This document shows positions 1 to 7,704 of a stretch of 38,260 nt of DNA, piece after piece (positions within the stretch are counted from its first letter, which is position 1; each line of letters opens with the position of its first letter). The notes beneath the pieces were generated by a model. That model searched no databases, was not told where the DNA came from, and saw only the letters and a list, made by a program, of their open reading frames with translations. The stretch comes from Fontibacillus panacisegetis. Its GTDB lineage: Bacteria > Bacillota > Bacilli > Paenibacillales > Paenibacillaceae. Position numbers and translations under genes: made by a program. The DNA lies in assembly GCF_900102215.1 (NCBI RefSeq), contig NZ_FNBG01000034.1, forward strand, positions 11,702 through 49,961. The letters run 5' to 3'.

Positions 1-3
1 TCC

Positions 4-298
4 GTTTCAATACATCACTTGTTACGGTTAAAGTTAACAGCAAGTTCAAGAGCAAATTTTTCTTCTTTTTGTTTCAATACATCACTTGTTACGGTTAAAG
101 GGGTTGCAGATGTGCATGGCAGCGTAGTTATTTTTGAGTTTCAATACATCACTTGTTACGGTTAAAGGATGCCATTAGGAGCCAAGCAAACAAAGGATTT
201 TTTGTTTCAATACATCACTTGTTACGGTTAAAGAAGGTAGATACCTCTAAAACTAATGGATACGCTTTGTTTCAATACATCACTTGTTACGGTTAAAG
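4..298 (-). CRISPR. CRISPR array, leader-proximal end (5 repeats, 4 complete spacers)
   Basis: Five identical 30-bp repeats lie at 4-33, 71-100, 138-167, 204-233 and 269-298. On the plus strand each begins GTTTCAAT and ends GGTTAAAG. The spacers are 37, 37, 36 and 35 bp (34-70, 101-137, 168-203, 234-268) and are unrelated to each other. Read on the minus strand the repeat ends in ATTGAAAC, the usual crRNA 5' handle of many type I and type III arrays, so transcription should run leftward and the newest spacer should be 234-268. The window starts three bases before a repeat, in the tail of another spacer, so the array continues to the left. No degenerate terminal repeat is seen, which fits this being the leader end. 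The subtype cannot be assigned because no cas gene is in view. Confidence 0.97.
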
Positions 299-470
299 GC
301 TAGAAAAATCAAACTTATTTAAATGATGCTCACCTTAGAAACCCTTGAAGAATAAGGATTTCTAAGAATTATCCCAACCGTCTATACTTTTTCTGAAAAA
401 AGACATTCTACAGGGTAAAGCCCTTATGATACAAGGGAACGTCAACCCTTTCCCGTAGTTAGAGGTTGGG
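299..470 (-). promoter_or_regulatory. Probable CRISPR leader
   Basis: AT-rich non-coding DNA adjoining the last repeat on the side where a leader is expected from repeat orientation. It contains a near-perfect hairpin, 13-nt arms 334-346 and 354-366 with one mismatch and a 7-nt loop, 36 bp from the first repeat. A second, shorter inverted repeat is CCCTT 421-425 / AAGGG 433-437. No confident sigma-A promoter pair was found. Leader identity is inferred from position and repeat orientation. Confidence 0.6.
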
Positions 471-534
471 AAAAATATTAAGGTCTATTATTCATTTTTG
501 CACTGACTTATTTTCAATTAAATACATACCTGTA

Positions 535-1515
535 CTACTTCTCCCCAGCAAGCTTATAAGTATTCACCCAAGTCGGAACACCGTCGTCCTCTTCAAACTC
601 AATAATAACGTCGGTAATGCCCCTCATTTCTTGGATTTTACCCTCAATTCTGTTTTTAATTTTGATCGCATCTGTTACTGAAATCGAAGTATCAATTTCG
701 AGCTTCATTTCAATGTGGTAATCTTCGCCTTCCTTCATCGCAAACAATGTGCGAATATCTTTGATTTCAGGATTTGTGAAGATAAAATCAGCGATCTCTG
801 CTTCCAGCTCATCATCGGCTTCACTAAGCGCACCTTTGGCATTATCCAAAAATACTTTACCGACAACATAAAACATCATGATACCAATCATCATCGATGC
901 AACGCCTTCAGCGAAGTGCCAGCCTGCAAAGTAGGACAATAAAATCCCAATAATGGCGATTACTCCACCAGATGTCGCAACCAAATCCTCCATAAACACC
1001 AGCTTGGTTGCTGGTTTGGATCTACCGAGGTTGGCAAAGCTTTTTGAAATGATCGCTAATCCTTTTGCCTCCACACCAACCTCATGGAGAACCTCCTTCA
1101 TTGCCTTATACAAGACGAAAGATTCCAGTGCTACAGCGATCCCGAGTACCACAAGGTTAATAATGATAGAAGTTCCAGTTGACGCTACAGGATGCAGAAT
1201 ATGATGGTATCCCTCTTTAATGGTTTCATAGCTCATAATTCCGACGATCAGTACTGCTCCCAGCAGAACCAGGTTAACCAATCGACCAAAGCCATTAGGG
1301 TAACGATCTGTTGGCGCTTTTTTACTTAATGCACTCCCGATATATACAAAAAATTGGTTTGCTGCATCGCCAAGTGAATGCATTGTTTCAGCAAACATGG
1401 CGACATTTCCTGTAATGAAGAATGCTATCCCTTTAATAATTGAGATTACTGTATTTACAATAGCTGCTGTTAATGCTGATTTGTTGCCTTTTCTTAATAA
1501 TCCTTCTCTTTTCAT
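535..1515 (-). CDS. Cation diffusion facilitator (CDF) family transporter
   Basis: This is a 326-aa integral membrane protein of the CDF family, which exports divalent metals such as Zn, Fe, Mn or Co in exchange for protons. The N-terminal half holds several hydrophobic helices; a metal-site HxxxD motif (His46, Asp50, in HSLGDAAN) lies in an early helix. The last ~90 residues form the typical cytoplasmic domain, acidic near its end. The second site is unusual: the helix around HFAEGVASMM has Glu where CDFs commonly have Asp or His, so the metal cannot be guessed. The ATG at 1515 is chosen; the longer frame begins with GTG at 1527, but that GTG lies in the GGGAGG ribosome-binding site. It stands alone, about 180 bp downstream of the kinase gene and its terminator. 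Confidence 0.9.
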   Translation of the reverse strand: MKREGLLRKGNKSALTAAIVNTVISIIKGIAFFITGNVAMFAETMHSLGDAANQFFVYIGSALSKKAPTDRYPNGFGRLVNLVLLGAVLIVGIMSYETIKEGYHHILHPVASTGTSIIINLVVLGIAVALESFVLYKAMKEVLHEVGVEAKGLAIISKSFANLGRSKPATKLVFMEDLVATSGGVIAIIGILLSYFAGWHFAEGVASMMIGIMMFYVVGKVFLDNAKGALSEADDELEAEIADFIFTNPEIKDIRTLFAMKEGEDYHIEMKLEIDTSISVTDAIKIKNRIEGKIQEMRGITDVIIEFEEDDGVPTWVNTYKLAGEK

Positions 1516-1651
1516 ATATCCTCCCACAAATCAACTACATTTGAATGCTAGCACAGATAGCTTCTACCTCTGATTGGAAAATTATAAGTATGTACCGTCA
1601 TTCCATTTCTAATATATATGCATTTTCCCACTTTGACTACAGTCACATACA

Positions 1652-1676
1652 TAAAAAGGCATAAACACTAGTGCCT
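1652..1676 (-). terminator. Intrinsic terminator after the P-loop kinase gene
   Basis: On the minus strand, arms AGGCA (1676-1672) and TGCCT (1661-1657) close a 10-nt loop and are followed by a run of T. It lies 24 bp after the stop of the kinase gene and before the CDF gene, so the two are probably separate transcripts. The stem is short. Confidence 0.55.
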
Positions 1677-1699
1677 ATACCCTTGGATCAAGCTCATTT

Positions 1700-2296
1700 T
1701 TATTTCTCAGAAGCTTGTACGAATTGATACACGTTCTCTACCTTCTCATCCGTCAAATCGCCGCTATTGTCGAACACGAGGATTGAGGATTCAGGGATAT
1801 CCCAGTTAACCTCTGGCACGAACTGAACACGATGCTTGAAATCGTCCCAATGCTCTAGCTTCCAGGTATCACGTTCAGTTTGCCGATCGATGATGCGTTG
1901 CTTTTGTGTATCCATATCACTTAATGTAACTGCGATGACTTTTACATCAACCTCACTCTTGCTGCGTCCTGCAGCCGCAAGAACCTCTTCGATCCATGCC
2001 TTATTTTTCAATTCCGCTGTAAAAGGAGAAATCATGAAGACGTTCTGACCTGCTGCAAGGTTTTCAATGCAGATGTCCTTTGTCGTATCGTATTCGAGAT
2101 CACGCAGATGTTTTTTATAGAAATCGGAGTCGCGGTCGTTTACATCGAGACCGTTCATTTCGAGCATTTTCTCAACAAAACGCCCTCCAACTGTATCACG
2201 ATCAAGGAAAGCTGCCTGAATGCGCTCTGCCAATTTTCTAGCTACCGTTGTTTTACCTGTGCCTGCAACTCCTACGAAAAAAACTAATTTTTGCAC
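1700..2296 (-). CDS. Small P-loop kinase / AAA-type ATP-binding protein
   Basis: This is a 198-aa single-domain P-loop NTPase. The Walker A motif GVAGTGKT is at residues 9-16, immediately after the first strand, and the size and layout resemble small-molecule kinases of the shikimate/gluconate kinase or chloramphenicol phosphotransferase type. An Arg-rich lid-like stretch (QKQRIIDRQTERD) sits in the C-terminal half. The substrate cannot be named. The GTG at 2296 is preferred, with GGGGGAT seven bases upstream; an in-frame TTG five codons earlier has only a weak site. A zeta-toxin-type kinase was considered, but no antitoxin partner is present. It is a single gene with its own terminator. Confidence 0.75.
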   Translation of the reverse strand: MQKLVFFVGVAGTGKTTVARKLAERIQAAFLDRDTVGGRFVEKMLEMNGLDVNDRDSDFYKKHLRDLEYDTTKDICIENLAAGQNVFMISPFTAELKNKAWIEEVLAAAGRSKSEVDVKVIAVTLSDMDTQKQRIIDRQTERDTWKLEHWDDFKHRVQFVPEVNWDIPESSILVFDNSGDLTDEKVENVYQFVQASEK

Positions 2297-2311
2297 TCCA
2301 TTATCCCCCAA

Positions 2312-2674
2312 TCTCTAAGTTAAAATTAGTGTATCATTGCTATGGGATGGAACACAATCCTGCTAAAATTAAATGACCGTATATTAAAAAGTAAGTCGCC
2401 CAATAAGCGAATAAGATAAATAAGTTCCTCTATTTTTTGGAAATGGGATAATTTCGAGCTAGTAGGGGAAGATTTTTCCTTTATTATTACCGAAACTGCT
2501 TAAAAAGGTGAAAATACAGCCATTTTCAAAAAATAGGGGAAATTTATTCCCCTATCATACTCCTTAAAGAATAGCCGCGGATTTCGGAAAAGTGAGCCAC
2601 CAATACATGACCCCCCCCTTATGGGACAGCTCTTTATTCAATTCCATTGCTTATTCTGAGCTAAGCGAAGACAC
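2312..2674. other. Intergenic region between kinase gene and GAP1-like gene
   Basis: This 363-bp gap contains the intrinsic terminator of the large leftward operon (2528-2555), a small hairpin (GAAAAT/ATTTTC around 2508-2525), a run of eight C at 2611-2618 and, near its left end, the ribosome-binding site of the kinase gene. No coding region or RNA gene is seen. Confidence 0.7.
2528..2555 (-). terminator. Intrinsic terminator of the tubulin-like/GTPase operon
   Basis: On the minus strand, perfect 9-bp arms ATAGGGGAA (2555-2547) and TTCCCCTAT (2541-2533) enclose a 5-nt loop and are followed by at least six T. It lies 120 bp after the stop of the GAP1-like gene and marks the left end of the locus. 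Confidence 0.9.
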
Positions 2675-5600
2675 TCATTTATCCAACTGGTTGGCCGAGA
2701 CGATCTTCGACTCAGCCTCTTCGCGAGTTATGACAGTAAATGATTGGTCACCTATCTTGATCTCACTGCCTACAGGTACATCCACCTTCATGCCTAATGA
2801 AACTATAACACGAGAAGTAGGCACGGACTCCTTGCTTCCATCTTCAACAACACTGTCAGATTTATTAGAGTCAGAAGCATTGGATGGATCTGTCAACGTT
2901 GCATCTGTTCCCGTGTCTGGGGATGGTTCAGCATCCTGTTTTCCTTCTGGTTCCTTCGCTTCTCCACCCTCTGTTTCAGGGGCGCTATTCGCGTCGATTC
3001 CATCACTTATGCCTGTGGTCGTTGCTGTATCATTATTCGCAGTTCCATCTTTTTGCGTTCCGTTAACCTCACCGCTAGGATCAGTCTCCTCCAAATTCCC
3101 TGTACCCGTGCTATCTGCCGTACAATTCAGATCGTATTTCAAATTCGTATACTGCTGTGCAGTCTGATTTGGTGACTCGATCGTCAGCTGTGAAGGAGAA
3201 AAGACCTTACATTGCTCTACCTGCGTGAATAAAAATACGAGCGAAGTTGTATCATTTCCGTCTTCTCCTGCAACATTGTCGGCGTATACTAGCAGCTCGG
3301 GTTCTGCAACCGGAGCAGGTGGAGGGGTTACCTCAACTGTGGCCTTTGGTCCAAACATCCCCTGTTGCTGCATAACTAATAGAATGCCTGCAATTACAAC
3401 AAGGCTAGAGACCAGGACGAGCAGAGTCACTCTGACTTTTTTTCCGTTCTGAACAAGAAATCGCTTGAGCGGTGAGGATAGCTCCAGACGCGCTTCCGCT
3501 AATACCTTCGCCAGTGGCGCTCCTGCTTTATCAAAGTACCGAATTCGGTAGTCCTTACTCTTAAATGCATCTCTATCGTGCTTTTTAAAATAAGATCGCA
3601 GTGCCAAGGAGTAACCAGGCGCAATACCCCCAGATTGAGCAAAATACGAGTGACCTTGCGACCAGAGTATAAACTCGTAAATTTTCTCCTTATCCTTTGC
3701 ATACCGCTGTAAATAATCGAGGACTTTACTATAATCAACGGGTCCGGATTTAGAGTTTTGATAGAACGCTAGCACGATTCTTCCAAACTGAACCACTTCG
3801 ATACTGGACTGCAGCCATTTGCGTCCCAGCCCCTGTATGCGCTCCAGATCATCCGAAGACAATTTCCGGAAAATATCCTCCGTTGGCTCACGTTGTGCAA
3901 ACCATTCGTACAACGCTCGCAGCATAGTGGCATGACTACGCTGCTTCCCCTCAAGCTGCAGACCAGCAAAAGCATCCACACCACCTAAAAACGCTGCAGA
4001 TGTCACCTGATCCTGAGTGAGCTTGTCCAGATCCAGTTCATTCAGAAGCAGGCGTTTAGCTTCAAGCGAGAGAAGCTCTGTCAGCTCTGAATCCGCCATT
4101 GTTATTCCACTGTCAGTAAGCGGTGTCCGTTCCCATTTGCGAATGGTTTCTAATGCCATATGGACAGCAGATAACAAGCGTTGCTCCTTGCGAAGCTTAC
4201 CCGATAGGCTTGCGACTGCATCGTTCTTAAAATAAGTACTTCGTAGCAGGTCCGGGTGTGCGACCACCCAGCTATGCACGACGTTTAGAACCTCCTTCGA
4301 ACCTTGCGCGTCATCTAATTTGGTCTTCATGTAGGGCTCAAACAATTTGCTGGAAAGCTCACCATGCTTCAATACCGTTCCAAAAAAGGTTCTGCTTAGC
4401 TCAGACTGGCTCTCTACCAAAGAGTACAACGAATAGCCGAGATCCATCTTGCCGCCTGACAACGCATTGTTAATGGCATGAATCAAGTAATTAATGAACT
4501 TGGGGCCATAATTTCTGCTTTCCAACCGATAGTAGTCTTTGAAGCATTCCACTACCGCAAGCTCAGTCATATTTTGTTGCTTCATTCTATCGAATTCCCG
4601 ATCAAATGCAGCCAGGAATATATCGTTCAACCTAATTCTGGAATCCAGGGCGCCCGGAGACTCCAAATAACCAAGCAAGCCCCTCAGCACAGTTATTTTA
4701 TGATTTTCATATAAATCCCAATGATCCGCTTCAATCTTGTAGAATACGCACAGCTCATGATAGCTGGATAACAATGCTCGACGCTGAGGGTCCATTTCCA
4801 ACAGCATTTCATCCGCAAAGCGATGGAAGTCCTCCAGTCTTTCCAGTTCACCAATCGCGTGCCATACAAAATCAAGGTAAGGCTGTTTTTCCTCATCTAC
4901 CTCATCCTGCGGCATACGCCCAGAGGCTAGATCAAATACATACTCCTTCTCGATTCCTCGATCATTAGAACGGAGGCTACCGCGCTCCACGAATTGAAGA
5001 TGAATATATTTACGGCTTTGCGGCTCCTTGGCAAAAGTGACAAATCCAAAACGTCGACGTTGTTCGAACGGTAGACTGGCGAACAACACTTTAAGCAGCG
5101 CCAAAGCATATTCCGAAATCTGTTCTGCTGGAACATCCAGCGCGACATACACTTTCTTTCTTCCTTCGCCAACTGCAGTCATGACGGCAAATAACAGCTG
5201 CTTGAAGCCTTTCTCGTCTAACTTCAGCTCCTGCAGCAGTTTCTCAGTCGTTAGACCGGACGGGCTATTCTCCGTGATTTGTTGGTTTTGCGAGCTCTGT
5301 GGTATATGATCAAGCTCCGGTAGCTGCCGACCGATTTCTGTATAATATTTCTCAGCGTAATCTGCTTCAAGATAACTGCGATAATCGGTCACAACCTCAT
5401 CCTGCCGTGCCGGTGGAATAACGTAGTTATGAGTAAGGAACGCACTGCGAAGTCCGGTGAAATCCACGGGCTGATAAATGCTCCGTCCCAGCACCGTATC
5501 CCCACCATCAGTATGAAAAAGATGAACCGCGGACGGATAGCTGCTAACCTCCTTTTCGCCTCGAGAGGTCAATTCTGCAGGAGCATCATATCCGCAGAAC

Positions 5601-5749
5601 GGATGGAGTTGTTTCTTAATGAACACGGAGTCCAACCCGTCCGATGCTGCGACAGTATCAAACCCTTCCGTGCCACGAAATATCCCGCTCCGCTCGCGGG
5701 TATATAATTGCTGCTGAATCATTGTGGGAGAAGCTTGCCTCACGATCAT
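2675..5749 (-). CDS. GAP1-like (GTPase-associated protein) membrane protein, last gene of the operon
   Basis: This is a 1024-aa protein that I do not know functionally. Its N-terminus (residues 12-30, QLYTRERSGIFRGTEGF) resembles the N-terminal domain of bacterial GTPase-associated protein 1 (GAP1), a family named for its co-occurrence with TRAFAC-type GTPases. A long, mainly helical, presumably cytoplasmic region runs to about residue 770. One transmembrane helix follows (774-793), then a ~230-residue tail with a Pro-rich stretch, a very acidic Asp/Ser/Thr/Asn/Gly-rich linker (about 880-975) and a short beta-rich end (980-1024). With the N-terminus inside, the tail would be outside. Its ATG overlaps the stop of the GTPase gene by four bases (ATGA), so the two are translationally coupled and probably partners. 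Confidence 0.8.
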   Translation of the reverse strand: MIVRQASPTMIQQQLYTRERSGIFRGTEGFDTVAASDGLDSVFIKKQLHPFCGYDAPAELTSRGEKEVSSYPSAVHLFHTDGGDTVLGRSIYQPVDFTGLRSAFLTHNYVIPPARQDEVVTDYRSYLEADYAEKYYTEIGRQLPELDHIPQSSQNQQITENSPSGLTTEKLLQELKLDEKGFKQLLFAVMTAVGEGRKKVYVALDVPAEQISEYALALLKVLFASLPFEQRRRFGFVTFAKEPQSRKYIHLQFVERGSLRSNDRGIEKEYVFDLASGRMPQDEVDEEKQPYLDFVWHAIGELERLEDFHRFADEMLLEMDPQRRALLSSYHELCVFYKIEADHWDLYENHKITVLRGLLGYLESPGALDSRIRLNDIFLAAFDREFDRMKQQNMTELAVVECFKDYYRLESRNYGPKFINYLIHAINNALSGGKMDLGYSLYSLVESQSELSRTFFGTVLKHGELSSKLFEPYMKTKLDDAQGSKEVLNVVHSWVVAHPDLLRSTYFKNDAVASLSGKLRKEQRLLSAVHMALETIRKWERTPLTDSGITMADSELTELLSLEAKRLLLNELDLDKLTQDQVTSAAFLGGVDAFAGLQLEGKQRSHATMLRALYEWFAQREPTEDIFRKLSSDDLERIQGLGRKWLQSSIEVVQFGRIVLAFYQNSKSGPVDYSKVLDYLQRYAKDKEKIYEFILWSQGHSYFAQSGGIAPGYSLALRSYFKKHDRDAFKSKDYRIRYFDKAGAPLAKVLAEARLELSSPLKRFLVQNGKKVRVTLLVLVSSLVVIAGILLVMQQQGMFGPKATVEVTPPPAPVAEPELLVYADNVAGEDGNDTTSLVFLFTQVEQCKVFSPSQLTIESPNQTAQQYTNLKYDLNCTADSTGTGNLEETDPSGEVNGTQKDGTANNDTATTTGISDGIDANSAPETEGGEAKEPEGKQDAEPSPDTGTDATLTDPSNASDSNKSDSVVEDGSKESVPTSRVIVSLGMKVDVPVGSEIKIGDQSFTVITREEAESKIVSANQLDK

Positions 5750-7002
5750 TCTCTCCCCTCAATGTAATTCAATTTATACAGCAGCCAAATGAAAGGTTCG
5801 TCCACGCGAATGGGCTGCACGACATTTTGCAGCTTTTGATCAATCGGATTGCTGCCGAGTGCTGATACAGCAAAATACCCCGTATCCTTAAAATATACGT
5901 CCATCGTACCTTTAAAGGGCCGATCCACCTTCTCAATAAAACGGCGAATTTCACCATCGATATTCGTGAATTCGGTCTTATTAAAATATTTACGATGCAC
6001 CACATTGTTAAAAATATTACTATTCGACTTGATATACTCCCCCTCTTCATCCTTCAAGGAGTGAAGCATATCGCTTTTCGTCAACACGACCGCAGTCGGT
6101 ATATCCGTCTTCCCTTTATCCTCATATGCAATAAAATCCCCGAACATCGTCAGCACCACATCACGTGGTTCATCATATTGCGATACCCACTCGCCCGGTT
6201 TGTCTCCAACATTGATTCGAATCTTCTCCCGAATCGAGCGGATTTGCAGCGGATCGACCATGAACAGCAGTCCTGAAGAGTTTTTAATATGCTGTCCCTG
6301 TAAGCCAAGATAGTCCTGATCCACCATGCCTTCACCTGCGACATCGAAGAAAACCAGCGTCAGCGGAGGCTTAGACTCATCCTTGAACACAAACTGGAAA
6401 ATAAACGGCTCCTGCATTTTCTCCTTCTGAGTCGATGCCAGCAAGTCTCCGCGCTCAAACAGCGGTTCTTCATATAAAGTGCGGAATTTACGGCTAATCT
6501 CAGCGTTAAGCGGCATACAAGCAGCATCAAAATGGTCTGCCGTCGTATTCTGCAAAGTATGAATCAATGAAGTCATATAGACGGATTTACCTACCTGAGA
6601 TGCTCCAACTATTGAAATAATGTTGCTTGGCACCTTGCCTGCGGTCACCGGCAGTTCATTATGACAATGCGGACACAATCTGCGCCGTGTTACTTCTCCA
6701 TAGCGGTCATTTAATCCGATCAAGACATGATCTGAATAAATCAGATGCTCCTCCGGAACATCCTGCGGACGCAATACTGCCTCCATATCATAGACCGTAT
6801 CCAGGCCGAACCTCTCCCTATATTTATTTAAAGCCTCGTCCTCGCCAAGAGCATAGTCCTCATCGTCCTCACGATAATGCATCGCTCTGAACACAACTGC
6901 ATCCGGCTCAAATTTACTAAAGCAATAAGGGCATACAATGTCATAAAATAACGGCCGTTCTTCGGCTTGGGGCTTCTTTTTAAACATATCGAACAAACCC
7001 AT
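5746..7002 (-). CDS. TRAFAC-type GTPase with N-terminal zinc ribbon (double-GTPase-2-like)
   Basis: This is a 418-aa soluble P-loop GTPase. A split zinc ribbon precedes the G domain: C24-P-Y-C27 and C110-P-H-C113, separated by an acidic insert of about 80 residues. The G domain has a P-loop GASQVGKS (133-140), a switch-II motif DVAGEG (220-225, in place of the usual DxxG) and a base-specificity motif TKSD (308-311). This arrangement matches proteins annotated as TRAFAC-clade or DO-GTPase2 GTPases. Only one P-loop is visible. Start ATG has GAGGAGG eight bases upstream. The gene follows the 217-aa gene by 28 bp and overlaps the GAP1-like gene by four bases. It is probably a nucleotide-controlled switch acting with the GAP1-like membrane protein. 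Confidence 0.85.
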   Translation of the reverse strand: MGLFDMFKKKPQAEERPLFYDIVCPYCFSKFEPDAVVFRAMHYREDDEDYALGEDEALNKYRERFGLDTVYDMEAVLRPQDVPEEHLIYSDHVLIGLNDRYGEVTRRRLCPHCHNELPVTAGKVPSNIISIVGASQVGKSVYMTSLIHTLQNTTADHFDAACMPLNAEISRKFRTLYEEPLFERGDLLASTQKEKMQEPFIFQFVFKDESKPPLTLVFFDVAGEGMVDQDYLGLQGQHIKNSSGLLFMVDPLQIRSIREKIRINVGDKPGEWVSQYDEPRDVVLTMFGDFIAYEDKGKTDIPTAVVLTKSDMLHSLKDEEGEYIKSNSNIFNNVVHRKYFNKTEFTNIDGEIRRFIEKVDRPFKGTMDVYFKDTGYFAVSALGSNPIDQKLQNVVQPIRVDEPFIWLLYKLNYIEGRE

Positions 7003-7030
7003 CGTCCATTCCTCCTCACGTACTGCACAC

Positions 7031-7684
7031 TTATTCCGGGATCAACTCATATAATCGTCCATACTTAGGTCCGTCCGTAAAAAACAGCCTTACGTAATCA
7101 TTTTTTCCTACCTCAATTACTGGCAATGTGCTTCTACCTGACGGAAAATCTCTTAGAAAAGGATATACTGTCCCATCCTCTATACTTACCGGATAATTGC
7201 CTTGCTTTTTCACATAACACAGCACTTCTTTCGGAATTTCTATTTCCGCAAGCACCGATATTTGTACCGTCTTGTATTTACGCAGCAAGCCGCTCTTATG
7301 AGAGATAGAGTAGCGGATTTTAGCCCGGCCAGTACTGAATTCTACTGTGTTCTCCGCATCGGATTGATGTACTAATCGCTTGTCTCCGTCGTCCATCATG
7401 CAGGCATAGACCGTATAAGCGACCAATCCTATTGTGTCTATGCGGTCATAATAGCCTCCCGCCGATTTATATTCTTCACGAGTATACAGCTTCAATCCAG
7501 AAACAGAGGGAGGATAGTCATATTCGTATTCCCCCTGCTGCTCCCGATCTGTAGATCTTTTGTAGATATAGACAGCCTGTATTCCCTCAGGCCATTGCCA
7601 CAAAAGCTTGCAGCGATCCTCATCAATCTTGTAACTAAGCTGTGTTATGAGCGGTAATCCTTCTTCTGACTCGATAAACCGCAT
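7031..7684 (-). CDS. Uncharacterised beta-rich protein, possibly fibronectin-III-like
   Basis: This is a 217-aa protein of unknown function without signal peptide or membrane helix. Residues 14-50 read like the first strands of an FnIII/Ig-like sandwich (KLLWQWPEGIQAVYIYKR, with the Trp and Tyr pattern of such domains), and the remainder alternates hydrophobic and polar residues as in further beta sandwiches. Start ATG has AGGGGG seven bases upstream. It lies 20 bp after the vWA gene and 28 bp before the GTPase gene, so it is co-expressed and probably a cytoplasmic adaptor in the same complex. Confidence 0.75.
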   Translation of the reverse strand: MRFIESEEGLPLITQLSYKIDEDRCKLLWQWPEGIQAVYIYKRSTDREQQGEYEYDYPPSVSGLKLYTREEYKSAGGYYDRIDTIGLVAYTVYACMMDDGDKRLVHQSDAENTVEFSTGRAKIRYSISHKSGLLRKYKTVQISVLAEIEIPKEVLCYVKKQGNYPVSIEDGTVYPFLRDFPSGRSTLPVIEVGKNDYVRLFFTDGPKYGRLYELIPE

Positions 7685-7704
7685 GGTGATGCCCCCTTAC
7701 GCCT

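Noticed and set aside
466..681. 71-aa plus-strand frame at the end of the CDF gene
   Set aside because: It overlaps the CDF coding region antisense and has no ribosome-binding site.
1700..2296. Zeta-toxin or toxin-antitoxin kinase
   Set aside because: No antitoxin gene is adjacent, and the fold is common to many small metabolic kinases.
2611..2618. Run of eight C as a possible phase-variable tract
   Set aside because: It lies downstream of the GAP1-like stop codon and not in a promoter or reading frame.
2592..3167. 191-aa plus-strand frame overlapping the 3' end of the GAP1-like gene
   Set aside because: It is the complement of the acidic low-complexity tail of the GAP1-like protein and has no homology-like pattern; the Ser/Val/Pro bias comes from that tail.
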